A stretch of 64,000 bases of DNA from the NCBI RefSeq assembly GCF_019649055.1, contig NW_026570260.1, forward strand, positions 806,001 through 870,000, given 5' to 3'. Position 1 is the stretch's first letter; each line of letters starts with the position of its first letter. The position numbers and the translations under genes were made by a program. The notes beneath the pieces were generated by a model. The model had not been told where the DNA came from and did not search any database. It saw only the letters and a list, made by a program, of their open reading frames with translations. Positions 10,290-25,100 of the stretch are shown here, piece by piece. This stretch comes from Paramacrobiotus metropolitanus (lineage: Eukaryota > Tardigrada > Eutardigrada > Parachela > Macrobiotidae).

Positions 10290-13200
10290 ATGATCCCGTT
10301 TGTCAGAATGCTGGGGACACTGTGCAGCAAGCCCGTCTGCGTTCGGCTGGCCCGTGGCGCCTGTTCCTCCCCGCGCGCCTTCCAGCAGGCGCAGCAGACA
10401 GCCAAGAAGGACGACAAAGCCGCGGCCCCTCCGGCCGCCCCTGCCCCCGCGGCCGACACCCGCGTGGAGGTCTTCATCGACGACAAGCCCGTGATGGTGG
10501 CGCCCGGGACGACGGTGCTGCAGGCGGCCGCCCTCGTCGGCGTGGAGATCCCCCGCTTCTGCTACCACGACCGCCTCAGCATCGCGGGCAACTGTCGCAT
10601 GTGTCTGGTGGAGGTAGAGAAGTCTGCCAAGCCCGTCGCCTCCTGCGCGATGCCCGTCATGAAGGTGAGCAGTGTGTCTTTGGATTCTTGTATTGTAAAA
10701 TTGCCATTTTTTGCTGCCTTCGGTGATTTTTGTAGGTGATCTTGAAATCAGAGTAATAGATTATTTAAAAGTGTAACCGAATTTGGTTCATTTTTTCTGC
10801 ATTTTTATGAGCATGATATACTGAAATACAATGGAACAAAAATATTACTATCTGACAGTTACATTGAGACTTTTGAGTACAGTTTTTGATAAGCGAGCGT
10901 TGAGAAATTGTTTGACACTATGCAGGTGCTGTTTTGAAATGGCTTTTTTGGTGCTTATCAACCGATGGTTTTTGCAGAATAACGCGGTAATGGTTTTCAT
11001 TGTTTTCTGTGTAGGGCATGCGCGTGAAGACGAACTCGCTGATGAGTCGCAAAGCGCGTGAAGGCGTGATGGAGTTCCTGCTGATGAACCATCCGTTGGA
11101 TTGTCCGATTTGCGATCAAGGAGGCGAATGCGACCTGCAGGATCAGTCCATGATGTTCGGCAGCGATCGCAGTCGCTTCACGGATATCAAGTTCGACGGG
11201 AAGCGCGCGGTGGAAGACAAGAACATCGGGCCCCTCGTCAAGACCATCATGACGCGCTGCATTCACTGCACGCGCTGCATTCGCTTCGGCAGCGAAGTGG
11301 CCGGGGTGGAGGATCTGGGTAATACAGTCATAATGATTGCATTTGAACATTTCGCAGCCTTAATGGCTCGGAATTCATTCGGATTGAACCTGACATCAGC
11401 AACTGTGTCGAACCTCAATCATGCGGAGCTTTCATGCTTTAGTATAATAAATAATTGCACTGTAACCAGAAGTTTGGTTGATGTTGCACTAATGGTTTCA
11501 GTTATTCAGATCACGCAGCTTATTATATAGATTGATCGGCGGATTTGGTTGATTAAGTATTACTGTTATATCCGCGTTTGATTTCTTGGGCTTGGTTTTT
11601 AATTTTTATGCATTCACGGCTGTCTATATTCTGATTGTATATTGTAGTACGTTATCGAAATCTGCTGTAATGCTAATAGCGTATTTAAAATTGTAGTTTC
11701 CCTAAACTTGATTAATGTAATGACATTTATACCGCATACGGAATCTCGCGATTGTTTACATTTGCACTTGACGCCATTCCAGGTACCACCGGCCGTGGCC
11801 AGGACATGCAGGTGGGCACCTATGTGGAGAAGCTCTTCGCCTCGGAACTGTCGGGCAACGTGATCGACCTGTGTCCCGTTGGCGCTCTCACCAGCAAACC
11901 TTACGCCTTTACGGCGCGCCCCTGGGAGATCCGCAAGATGGACTCGGTGGACGTCATGGACGCCCTGGGCAGCAACATTGTCGTGCACACGCGAGGGGGA
12001 GAAGTAATGCGGGTGCTGCCGCGGCCGAACGATAACATCAATGAGGAGTGGATTTCCGATAAGACGCGTTTTGCGTATGATGGGCTAAAACGTCAGCGCC
12101 TGACACTGCCAATGTTGAAAAACCACAAGGTCTGCTAATTTAACTGCAAGCGATTAACGATTTGTGGCATAATTAAATCTAAAAGTTGTCAGCTGTAAAT
12201 TAGGATGGGTGTAAATTGTCAGCTGTTCTACAGAATACAGGTGCAGAACTGAAACATTCTTCATAATTATTTTAAAGTGATCAGAGAGCGGCTTCACCGG
12301 TTCTGATAGATAGAATCATAAGGAGGGTAATCGGGGAGGTTCTTATAATTTACAGGGACTGCTGGAGCCAACCGACTGGGAAACGGTATTGACCCGCGTA
12401 GCCGGCAAACTGGAGGGCGCCCACGGGAACGAGTTGGCGGCGTTGGTAGGCGGGCTGTGTGACGTGGAGGCGCTTGTTGTCCTGAAGGACTTGTTGAACG
12501 CGCTGGGCAGTGAGACGTTGTGTACCGAGGAAGATCTGCCACTTGGCTCCGGCGCAACGGATCTGCGCTCCAGCTATTTGATGAACAGCACCATTAATGG
12601 GATTGAGGAGGCCGATCTGGTGCTGCTGATCGGGACGAACGCACGCTTCGAAGCGCCGGTGCTCAATGCACGCATCCGCAAGGGCTACTTGCACAACAAT
12701 CTGCGGGTGGCCGTCATCGGGGAGGCGGTGGATTTGCGCTACGAGTATGACCATCTGGGCGGGGATGTGGCCGCGCTGGAGCAGTTGGCCGATGGAAAAC
12801 ATAAATTTTCAGAAGTGTTGTCTAAGGTATTACTACTCAGCTTACATCAGAAGCAGGATACCTATTTTCTTTCCCTTACCGAACGACCGTATCAAACAAC
12901 AGCTTACTATGCTTGAGTAGCATCAGTTTTGAATTTTTAGATTGTAAATTTTCACATCCCGTAGATTTTCTGACAGTGTCAGTAAGGATTTCATAGATAT
13001 ACAGTACTACAATAAAAGTTGTGAATAAATTCCTAATATGTACTAGTATGCGCACGGGATGCCTTGTCTCTGTTATAATAATTATGGCATATTCTTTATA
13101 TTGATTCACGTTATTTACGATTAGTCTGTATTTGTTTTCGCGCAGTTTCTTCGCATGTCCAGTATCAGATTAGTAAAATTTTTAGGATTAAGTGTTCTTG

Positions 13201-14188
13201 CATTTTTAAGCTTATTTTTGGTTGTCTAGGCTAAGAAACCGATGCTGATTGTGGGCAGTGCCAGTCTGCAGGGCGCCGATGGCGCAGCCCTCTTGGCCAA
13301 CAGTATGGTGCTGGCCAACCGACTCCGCTCCAAATCCTCCGGTGGTAATTTAAACGACGACTGGAAAGTGCTGAACGTGCTGCACCGTTGCGCTGGGCAA
13401 GTGGGTGCGCTGGATGTGGGCTATAAGCCGGGTCCGGCAGCCATCAGAGAGGTTGGTAGTGTTTTCGTTAGTGCGCTGCGGAGTTCGTCGTATCTGTGTG
13501 TTACAGCTGAAACCACGGGTGCTCTATCTGATGGGTGCGGATGAAGGGCTAATTACGCGCAAGGATTTGGCACCGGGCGCCTTTATAATCTACCAAGGAC
13601 ATCATGGGGACAAGGGCGCAGAGATCGCCGATGCCGTGCTGCCAGGTGAGGAATACTTACTTGAAGGATGTTGTTAACTCTTGTTTTTTAACAAAACAGT
13701 TATTTGAACGACATACATGTGTGTGACGTCGGACTGTTTTAACATTGGGATTAACTTTTACAGGAGCCGCATACACGGAAAAAGCCGCCACGTACGTGAA
13801 TACTGAGGGCCGCCCGCAGCGCACAAACGTGGCCGTAACGCCACCGGGCATGGCCCGTGAGGACTGGAAGATCATTCGGGCTCTGTCGGAGTTCGTAACA
13901 GGGGCCCGTCTTCCCTACGACAGTCTGGAGGACGTGCGAACGCGCATGGCCGACGTGGCGCCCCATCTTCTCCGTTATAACAGCGTGGAGCCGGCTAACT
14001 ATTTTAAACAGGCCCATGACCTTGTCTTTACCCAGCAACGGCCTAAACATTCGGGGAAAGCACTGCAAGGCCTGCAGAAGGAACTGGAAGAGTTCTATAT
14101 GACGGACTCAATCAGTCGGGCCTCGCGGACCATGGCCAAATGTGTACAGGCCGCCAAGCAGCAGAAGACGTCGAAGTACGGGCTGTAA
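10290..14188 (+). CDS. NDUFS1: NADH dehydrogenase [ubiquinone] iron-sulfur protein 1 (complex I 75-kDa subunit)
   Basis: Seven exons (10290-10664, 11015-11318, 11783-12129, 12356-12826, 13230-13451, 13507-13645, 13764-14188) join in phase to about 760 residues (human 727). After a basic, Ala/Pro-rich mitochondrial targeting region comes the [2Fe-2S] ferredoxin fold ([17 protein letters not shown]), the [18 protein letters not shown] [4Fe-4S] site, the second site (TRCIHCTRC with [19 protein letters not shown]), then the molybdopterin-oxidoreductase-like domain ending [17 protein letters not shown]. It holds three Fe-S clusters of the electron-input module of complex I in the mitochondrial matrix. 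Start: ATG at 10290 or the in-frame ATG at 10308. All cluster ligands appear intact. The first exon is far more GC-rich than the introns. AATAAA at 14303-14308. Confidence 0.97.
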
Positions 14189-14443
14189 GGCCCGGTGTGT
14201 ATAGATAGATGTTGATTTTATTGGGTTTCTGTGTCGCATTTCAAATCGTTTATGTACATTGTGTTGCGTCGATATTAAGCGTTAACATTAATTATTTTAA
14301 CTAATAAAAATTAGAAACAAAAAGAATTATGGTACTGGTAGCTGCAGCGAAAGCCGGGAAAACAAAAAGGCAACAGAAACAAAAGCTAGTTAACAAACAA
14401 AATGAAAGCGACGAGGTGATTGAGATTAGATGCGCGGAGCGGG
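14189..14443. terminator. Overlapping convergent 3' UTRs
   Basis: NDUFS1 (plus) ends at 14188 and cathepsin D (minus) at 14444. The plus-strand AATAAA at 14303-14308 lies beyond the minus-strand signal at 14222-14217 (TTTATT as read on plus), so the two transcripts should overlap antisense by roughly 90 bp or more. Confidence 0.5.
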
Positions 14444-18459
<4,016 letters not shown>

Positions 18460-19394
18460 CGTTTATTAGATCAAGAATTGCGGTTTTCACGAAAAAAATC
18501 CAGATAAAAACTTAATGGACCACAACACTAACAATGACAACACGGTGTAAAACTGTAGTAAAACAGTAAGTCTTCAACTGGGTAAAAATTTAATAGCCAA
18601 ACAGGCCCAACTCAAAAATTCCGAAGTCATCGCGCTGCAATGCTCAGTGAGCGCGTCTTGTTTACGTACTCAGCTGATCATGGTGTGCACCATGCACACT
18701 GCACGACACAAGCTGGGTACTGTGCATGCAGATATGTACTTTCTAGTTTTAAATAATTATCAATTTTAATAACCCGCAGATAGATGAATACTGTAAAATC
18801 CACTTTATCGTCACATGTTTTCACTGATATTTAGTTTGAAAAATGTCCAACCCCGCGTAAGTTGGACAGCAGTTAGCGCTGTAGCCAAAGGGCAGTTCCA
18901 CTTCCGGCTCACACTCTGTATGCCCAGACGCACAGCAAGTGGTTTATAATAAATATACTTATATCTTTTATATCCTCAAAAAATTTAATATAGTCCTAGT
19001 ACTTACACGATAAAATTTATTATTAGTCTTCCCGAGTACGAGTAACCTACTTCTTTTAAATACAAACTCTTACCATTGGGTGCCTACCGACAGTTGTTTT
19101 AATTCATAACAGTACTGCACCCACACCCCGACGAGAACGGTTTCGTTCGATTTTGTAGTGAAAATTTTTTAATACTGCTTACCAGTTAGAGCCGAATTTC
19201 GTGAGCAATACGGTACTTGTCTCGGCTCGTGCGCTTGCCAAAAAGTGCATGAAAGAAATTCCAAAGTGCGGCATGACGGATGTGTCATGAACAGATAAGT
19301 AAAAAGCCAAGGCTCTCTTGTAAGTATGTATAATATGATAATATGCACAGAATGCCTTAATTATCACCATCTCTAGCCGCCGGCTTAAATCAAA
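18460..19394. other. Intergenic; cathepsin D promoter side
   Basis: About 930 bp between the cathepsin D start and the end of AK7, both on the minus strand. AT-rich, no convincing frame or repeat seen. Confidence 0.4.
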
Positions 19395-21890
19395 CTAGAA
19401 CCGGGAAGCGCGGGCTAGTTTTTGGTTGGTCGTTAATGGTGGTTGCGCCCTCTCCGGGTTGGCTAACTGCAGTAGAAATTCGCCGAGGAAGTCCACAGGA
19501 TCTTCCGGCCGCACCCTCGCCGCCTCCAACAACCCTGCCTGCAACTGCGGCAGGACGTTCTTCAGCAGATAATCCCGGACATTGGCCGTACCTTCTTGCA
19601 CTTGTTGGCCGCGCAATCGATGGTGGTCCTCAAGCTTCATTGCCCACTCCGCGCAGTTCTTTTGCCGCTTGACAAGAAATTCTCTTTCATTCATCTTTCG
19701 AATCTTTTCCTCTTCTTCGCGTCGTTTCCGTTCCTTTTCTTGATCTTTTCGCAGCTCTTCCAGCCGATCTTCTTTTGAAAGTCCATAGTTGTGTGGCGGC
19801 CCTACGATCCCTACAGCCGTTTGAAAGGTCAATTCGGGATCGACATGCGCACGGTCTAAGAAGTGGACGGGATGGGAGTGTTCATCGCAGTATTTGACGA
19901 CACCGTTTTCGTTGCCTGGATGAGTTTCGTGATACTCTTTAAGGCGACTGCGGTAGCGGTCTTCTGAAGTGGGCGCGGCGGTCGGACCGGGCTCATCGGG
20001 GCGTTCCATAACCATCTTATACATAGAGGAAGTTATCGCAGATGTGTGCTTAAGACAAAGTTGACTGGTAAGTTCTTACTTTTCTTATTAGCTCTTCTGG
20101 CGAATCCAAATAAAAAACAAATTCTGCAGCAAACAACGTTTAGCAACATCAAATGCCATTAAAATCTAAGAGTTACCTGGAACTGGTGCAGAACCAAATT
20201 CATCGTCGTGATTTGATTCTGCTTCTTCTTCCTCGTCGTCCTCACCTCGGTCAGCTCCAAAGAGCAATTTTGCGTGGCCGAAAGTATCCGGAAAATTATC
20301 CAGGACGAAACCCTGGTTTTTACTTGGATTACTCGCCAGCGTTTCCTTAACAAACCGTATCACAAACGTTTCCCCGATCTTCCCATCCTTTTCCTGGCTC
20401 TCCTCGATTTTGATCATAAGCTCCTGGGACGTCTCCAACCGGCTTGACTCCTCTTCTGGTTCATTCTCCAGTTCGTCTTCCGTCAATGCGGCGCGGCGCT
20501 TCGTTTCGCTGTCAATGAATTTTCGCAACGCGGTCAGTGCTGTTTCCACCACTTCATGGACGTCGAGATAGTGCAAATGGTAATGGTCACACAGGCGGTG
20601 CGATAACTGCGTTTTCCCAGTGAACGGAGGACCAGCGACCAGAATCCGGATGGGCGTTAAGCGCCGTACGAGACGATACTCCTGGATGACCTTTTGCAAA
20701 GCATCAAGTATTCCGGTTTCGGCGGTCCACGTAAATTTCATATCGGATTTGACGATCCCGGGGGTGAAGTGGAGGTCAGTGGTGAGGATGTCGAATTGCA
20801 CCTGATCGATTAAGCGGAGCGTGAGGAGCTTAGATGGATTAATGTTCTCAACGAAACCAGAACCCAGATTCACGCTAACTGCTTCGGCAATCTGCAAATT
20901 CCCATCGGACTTAGTATTCAGCGTTACCCTAACCAGTTTCTTCACCTAGTTGTACACGACACACGTACCTCTGCCGCTGACCTTTTGGAATTTAATGCTC
21001 CCACTATCCACACCCACCAAATAGCGCCTGCTTGGTTTATTCTCACAGAAACTCTGTACAATCTGACACAAATCACGGGCGTGGATCATGGGAGTCCTAA
21101 TCTTGCCTTCTCCCGGTAACCTCACCGCATCGCGTCCTTCCCACGCATCCCGCAGCATCCAGTGCAGCGTGTCCTCGCCCAGCCCGTAAACCAATCCCAC
21201 CGCTACCACGGCCGTTGTCAGCTGACCAGGATGATCGCTGCCATACTTTAAAACGTCCTTTTCCAGTTCGAGATGGTACCGGTAAGCCGGATGGGTGCGG
21301 CGTTTTCGGAAGGTTTCTTCTGTGAGACCCTCCTCCTCTTCGTCGTCCTCGGTCTTTTCCGTGTCCTTTTCAGTGTTATCACCGGGTTTTTTGGTCAGCG
21401 CCCAAGTCATCGTAGTCGACAGAAGGATGAATGTTTTCTTTTTCTTCTGCTTTACTGCGATATCTTTAGCTATCAACACGGCTTCTTTAGCGTCACGTAG
21501 AACCTGATTGACGGCGTTATCTTCAAAGATATTGAAAATGCATACATCAGCATCCTCGATCAGTTTGTTGCGTTGGCGCTCATCATCGAAACGAATCAAC
21601 GATTTCACCGCGGGAAGTATCGGAGCCTCAGTTTGGTTCGGGGGAGTGACAACCGATTGCGGGTCTGTAAGAGGTCGCCAGGCCGCGGTGACTGGAAAGG
21701 TCGTGGCCGCCGATGAAGCTGTGAGGAAATCGACTGTTATCGGTTGGTCCTCAGCGTCTTCGGGTTCTTCGGTGGGACCAGGAACGGTGGTGCCCAAATG
21801 TTGCGCGAGAATTTTCCCGAAATAGGTGTCACTGCGGTGGATGAAAATCGTAGGTGGAGACGGCAGGTCCTCATCTTCCTCGTCCTTCAT
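19395..21890 (-). CDS. AK7: Adenylate kinase 7 (axonemal AK7)
   Basis: Four exons, 21890-20982, 20945-20177, 20123-20080 and 20015-19395, join in phase to about 780 residues (human 723). Order: an N-terminal Rossmann/epimerase-like domain (about 1-300, LLSTTMTWAL, VVAVGLVYGLGEDTLHWML), an adenylate kinase core with P-loop GPPFTGKT (about residue 408) and LDNFPDT, an acidic insert, a Glu/Arg-rich coiled coil, and a C-terminal DPY-30 motif (DYLLKNVLPQLQAGLLEA, then RPEDPVDFLGEFL). AK7 balances ATP, ADP and AMP in motile cilia and sperm tails; the DPY-30 motif docks on anchoring helices. A 44-nt microexon encodes FVFYLDSPEELIRK, matching the beta-strand before the kinase lid; without it the phase fails. 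Only 37 bp separate exons 1 and 2, an unusually short intron. Confidence 0.93.
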
Positions 21891-22151
21891 TTTTGCTCAC
21901 AGCACCAGCGCTTCGAAATTTAGGAGGCAAAAATTGAACGGTAACAATATGTTGAAAATGGTTACACTGAAATCGTGAAATGACTCAAAAGTAAGCAGCA
22001 CGAAGCGATACATGTACACTGTAAGTTGCTATGAGCCGTAACGGAACATAGCGGTGCTGTTGACGGGACCACGTCAGATCGCTAGCCTAGTTCTCAATTC
22101 TCGCGAATAAATTAGCAAAAGTATCAGCAGAGATTAAGCAAAAATCGATGA
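21891..22151. promoter_or_regulatory. Divergent promoter, AK7 and SLC17-like genes
   Basis: Only 261 bp separate the two divergent start codons, so the promoters and 5' leaders share this interval. I see no clear TATA box. Confidence 0.45.
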
Positions 22152-25100
22152 ATGATATTGAAGCGGAAAGCCTTTCGCCTGGGCTATCGGCATTCCATCG
22201 TGGCCCTGGGGTTCTGTGGGAATTTCGTCTCCTACACCATGCGCTTAACGCTGAACATGGCCATCGTTCAGATGACCGCCCCAAAGAGCGACAGTTCTGC
22301 CGACAATTCCACGAATACCACCGTCGCCGAAGAATGTCCGCGACGGGATGCCAACTTAACTGTTGCCGATGGCCACAACGTATGTACGTACACCAACCAA
22401 ATCACGATTTCATTAAATCAACCTTCTTGAAGAAGCAGACGCGAAGTTGGAAATAACTGTTGCTCTAGAAATATGGATGGCATTTGTAGGACGAAATATT
22501 TGACTGGACGAGCGAGCAAAAAGGCCGGCTCCTGGGTTCTTTTTACTATGGCTATGTCGTGACGCAGATTCCTTCGGGCTACATGTCCGGATATTACGGA
22601 GCCAAACTTCCGTACCTCGTCGGTATCTTCTTGACATCTGTCTTCACTTTGTGTGCACCAGCAGCTGCGCGCTACAACATTAATGCACTGATGGCCATTC
22701 GCATCTTGATGGGATTATCGCAGGTACCATGCTTCGAATATTAGACAATTGTTACCTTACGCGGGAGGCCGGGAGTTACGCCGTTACAACCAGACTGGTG
22801 TTCACACGGGATGCAACAGCTACTCTGTATCTGCCACCCTATAAGCGCCAGTCTGTTCGTTATTCATGAACATTTTCACATTCGACATACTAAATATAGA
22901 AGTATTAATGTTAATCTTCCTAACTGCACGCAACGAGGTCCGGAAGTGTGTGGGCTATCTGAGCGGAGGCTGAAGGGGCACCCGGCAGGTGTCGTGCTCG
23001 GCCTGCACGTGCGTGCGCAGCGATCGACCCGTCCTGCCTGCGCCCTTCTACACCTTGGCCCTTTATTTCGAGATACAATCGAGAACAGCAAGAAAACAGA
23101 GGTGTGGCGGGCGGGGAAAACATCGAAATGCCGGTAAAATGCAAAACTGAAAATGAACAGATCGGTGCTGCTGAAAACGCCTTATATAGGGAGACATGCA
23201 CAGCCGGACAGTGGGCGTAACTGAGAAGACGCAACAGGGACGTTAGTCCAATGAACATTAATAGAATTTAACATGTTAAATAATCATTAATGTTAATCTT
23301 CCTAACTGCACGCAACGAGGTCCGGAAGTGTGTGGGCTATCTGAGCGGAGGCTGAAGGGGCACCCGGCAGGTGTCGTGCTCGGCCTGCACGTGCGTGCGC
23401 AGCGATCGACCCGTCCTGCCTGCGCCCTTCTACACCTTGGCCCAAACACCCAAATCAAAGAGGGTAGGCCTGGATGCCGCGGATGGGTACCGTGTTTCGT
23501 ACGTAACGGGTGTAGCAGTTACTTCGCCATCGCCCCGCTTCCTGTAAACGCTGATGGGAAGTGCCATTTGCCGCTGCGGCGCTTGAGCCGCCGATGCGGA
23601 AGCTGTGGGTGCCGTATCTGTCGATGTCGGGAACTCCCGCTAGACCGGTCTTCATGGCTCTTTCGAAGGAGTGTCGGGTGACGTAACTGCCGCTCGGTAG
23701 AATGTAGAACGGGTCATTTTTGCCGGTGGTAATTCGGACGTCCATGTAGGCTTTTGTGGAGCGCACTGGGCAAACTGAGCGGCCGGTGGCGGACAGGGTG
23801 ATGCGGTAGCCATGGTGGAATTGGTCCGTTTTTGAGCTGCGAATGGTGATGATTAGAGCATTTTCGTGAAGGATAACGTCGTTGAAGCGGAGAGTGGAGG
23901 CTGGGCAACACTTCCCGGTCTCGTTCGCTACCAGCTCGCTGACGCGGAAAAGGCCAAAGAAGGCAACGCAGAATGCACTCCAGTAGAGGAGCTGTTCCTG
24001 TTGCGGAAGATGCGAGTTGTGTAGTTTGTCTTTCATGGAGCGCATCAGATCCAGCGTTATTGGCAACCGCCGATCTGTACCTGGCATGTTGAGCCGCTTC
24101 AAGCCATTGACCGCCCGCGTGATGGCTGCGGTTGCTGAAGGGCGACTGATGCCCACCTCGGAGTGCGCATTGTCGATTCCGGCAAGGTAGACGATGGTGG
24201 TGGATGTTCCCAGGCCGTCGAGGTGGAGTTGCGCAATAAAGCGGAGAATAGTCTGCTCTGTCGCTGGTATAGGAGGCTCGCCGATGGTTTTGCAAAATTG
24301 CGCAAAGCGGCTCCATCCGGTTTGGTAGGTCTTCCTGGTAGAGGCAGCGATGTGGTGAAACTGGACTGATGCGATGGTAGCGTCCAGGGCTGCCGTTAGC
24401 TGTAGCTTAGTCGCAGGCTTTCCCACATGTCCGGTAAGGGATCCGGTAATGTTGCGGCGCCCGGTGCAAGGCGGCGGAACCGGCTGACCTGAAAGCGTGA
24501 TAGTGCGTCAGCGATTGCGTTGTCTGTCCCATTGATGTGCTTAATGGTTAACGCAAAGTTATTCTGAGCAGCAATCAAGCTTAAACGCCGCATAAGGTCG
24601 ACCACGCCTGGATTGCGTGAGCCTAGCTTTTCCCACGCTTGGGAAGCCCCTAGATTGTCGCAGTGAAAAACAACGCGCCTGAGTACGAGTTGATCTGCCC
24701 ACAGCGCGACTGCGAAAAGGATGGCACACATTTCGAGATACTCTATGCATGGTGAGCAGCCCAGTATCCAATCTGGCCAGCGTGACTGAAACCAGCGGCC
24801 TCGGAAGTAGCCGCCTATACCGAGCGTTGCGGATGCGTCGGTATAGAGGTCAAGGGTGTTTGCTACTGTCCACTCCGGTTCTAAAAACTTGGTCGTGCCG
24901 TTCCAGCGCGGAAGGAATTCTAACCACCATTCGACGTCTAGGCGGAAGTTGCTGTCTAACCGGATGGTCGCATTTGAGGCTTTTTTGTGACATTCATTTT
25001 CGCTGAGGAGGAAGGTCATGCGCCTTAGATAGAGCCGACCGGCGGGGACGCATTTGGTTGCAAATGCGAGAAGACCGATTAGACTCTGCAGATCTCTGAT

